Shown: positions 63,238 to 64,000 of the stretch, piece by piece
Numbering within the stretch: the first letter of the stretch is position 1
Layout of the letters: every line of letters starts with the position of its first letter
The notes under the pieces: generated by a model
What the model was told of the DNA's origin: nothing
The model's database searches: none
The model's input: the letters and a program-made list of their open reading frames with translations, nothing else
Source of the DNA: Pleurotus djamor
Lineage: Eukaryota; Basidiomycota; Agaricomycetes; Agaricales; Pleurotaceae
Assembly: GCA_029747585.1 (NCBI GenBank)
Contig: JAPEVF010000138.1
Coordinates: 159 to 64,158 of the forward strand
Reading direction: 5' to 3'
Length of the DNA: 64,000 nt
Program-made: the position numbers and the translations under genes

Positions 63238-64000
63238 ATGGCGGACACTATCCTCAATGAACTCACAGCGAGCAACCTCTTCGACTTGAGTGGTGTTGTG
63301 GCCGTAGTTACTGGCGGTGGGACGGTACGTCTCCTTTTGTTTTCATTGATGGATGATAAGCTTAATGTGCAACCTATCAAGGGTATTGGGTTAATGATTA
63401 CCACGACACTTGTTGCGAACGGTGCAACGGTGTATATAATCGGGCCGAAGCAAGCAGATCTCGACAAGTAGGTATCCTTCGAAAAGCTAGTCTTCACTAT
63501 CTCACCAGCACCTAGGATCGCGAAGGTGTACAACGACGCAACAACCAATAATCCTAAACAAGGGAAGATACATGCCCTTGAGGGGGATATTCGTCTCAAG
63601 GTCTGCTACTATAAAACTCAAGCACACGCAACAGATTATCGCTAACATGAAACATGTCGCTTTAGAGCGAAGCCAAACGTCTAGCGGACGAGATTGGCAG
63701 ACGGGAACCCTATGTCACAGCTTTGTTCAACAACGCTGGTATCTTGATAGGTCGTTTCGAGCGACCAAAGGAAGCCACCGCTGCTGCGTTCGTCAAGAAC
63801 CTTTTCGATGCCGTCGAACCCGAAGCCTTCGATGACAACCTTCGAACGAACGCGTTCGGTGCATACTGGATGAGCTTGGCTTTCTTACCATTGCTCGAGA
63901 AATGGAAGAACTCTGGAACCCCTGCTGCGAAGAAGTTTGTTCCTCAGATTATCATGACGAGTAGCATGAATGGCTGGACCAAGGTAAGTAGAGTGCCTTT
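63238..64000 (+). CDS. Short-chain dehydrogenase/reductase, tandem copy 3 (3' end outside window)
   Basis: Starts MADTILNELTASNLFDLSGV; VTGGGT|GIGLM, TLVANGATVYIIGPKQADLD, IAKVYNDATTNNPKQGKIH, ALFNNAGILIGRFERPKEA, FGAYWMSLAFLPLLEKW and MTSSMNGWTK at the window edge. The catalytic Y-x3-K lies beyond. Exon layout is the same as in copies 1 and 2, and it is closer to copy 2 (ERPKEAT, FDAVEPEAFDD shared). Confidence 0.87.

Overview
The window is a piece of a filamentous basidiomycete genome, most likely an agaricomycete. Genes are dense and sit on both strands, with many introns of about 50-65 nt (GT-AG, at least two GC-AG). Content fits that group: Sec24, an ELYS-domain protein, a PFK2-type enzyme, DUF6699 proteins, a Ran1-like kinase, a GH11-CBM1 xylanase and a GH53 galactanase. 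Part of the assembly carries scattered N bases (worst at 25-28 kb and 32-40 kb), so some reading frames there cannot be settled.

Layout. 0-10 kb: 3' part of a secreted chitin deacetylase, an MFS sugar transporter, histone H2A head-to-head with ATP10, and SEC24 with an apparent WW domain at its N-terminus. 11-19.3 kb: a cluster of six tiny genes for secreted four-cysteine peptides, interrupted by one ELYS-domain gene. Three of the six have coding sequences under 60 codons and four are on + and two on - strand. 19.5-24.5 kb: a conserved hypothetical, an MFS transporter and a PITH-domain protein. 25-32 kb: a kinase-fold protein, an ALY/Yra1 RNA export factor and 6-phosphofructo-2-kinase. 32-40 kb: an NCS1 permease, a KEN-box nuclear protein and a Ser/Thr kinase. 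41-47 kb: two tandem GPI-type serine-rich surface proteins and the mitochondrial ribosomal protein uS5m. 47-53 kb: two DUF6699 paralogues and a GH53 galactanase. 53-64 kb: an LRR protein, three tandem copies of a short-chain dehydrogenase, an HNH-nuclease-type protein bracketed by direct repeats, two MITE-like elements and the GH11 xylanase.

The most interesting feature is the peptide cluster. All six predicted proteins have a signal peptide, a short spacer and an identical cysteine spacing C-x-C-x8-C-x4-C. Most have a dibasic or monobasic site just before the cysteine core. Five have a clear TATA box 70-77 bp upstream of the ATG, and most share an intron donor at or just after the last codons. 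I know no named family with this pattern. It looks like a locally expanded family of processed, disulfide-bonded secreted peptides; their function is unknown.

The remaining genes are mostly housekeeping (secretion, chromatin, translation, glycolytic control) or plant-wall degradation and uptake. Together they fit a saprotrophic or plant-associated mushroom. Exon boundaries were worked out by eye from splice signals and family conservation; where I give only a span, the internal exon structure is approximate.
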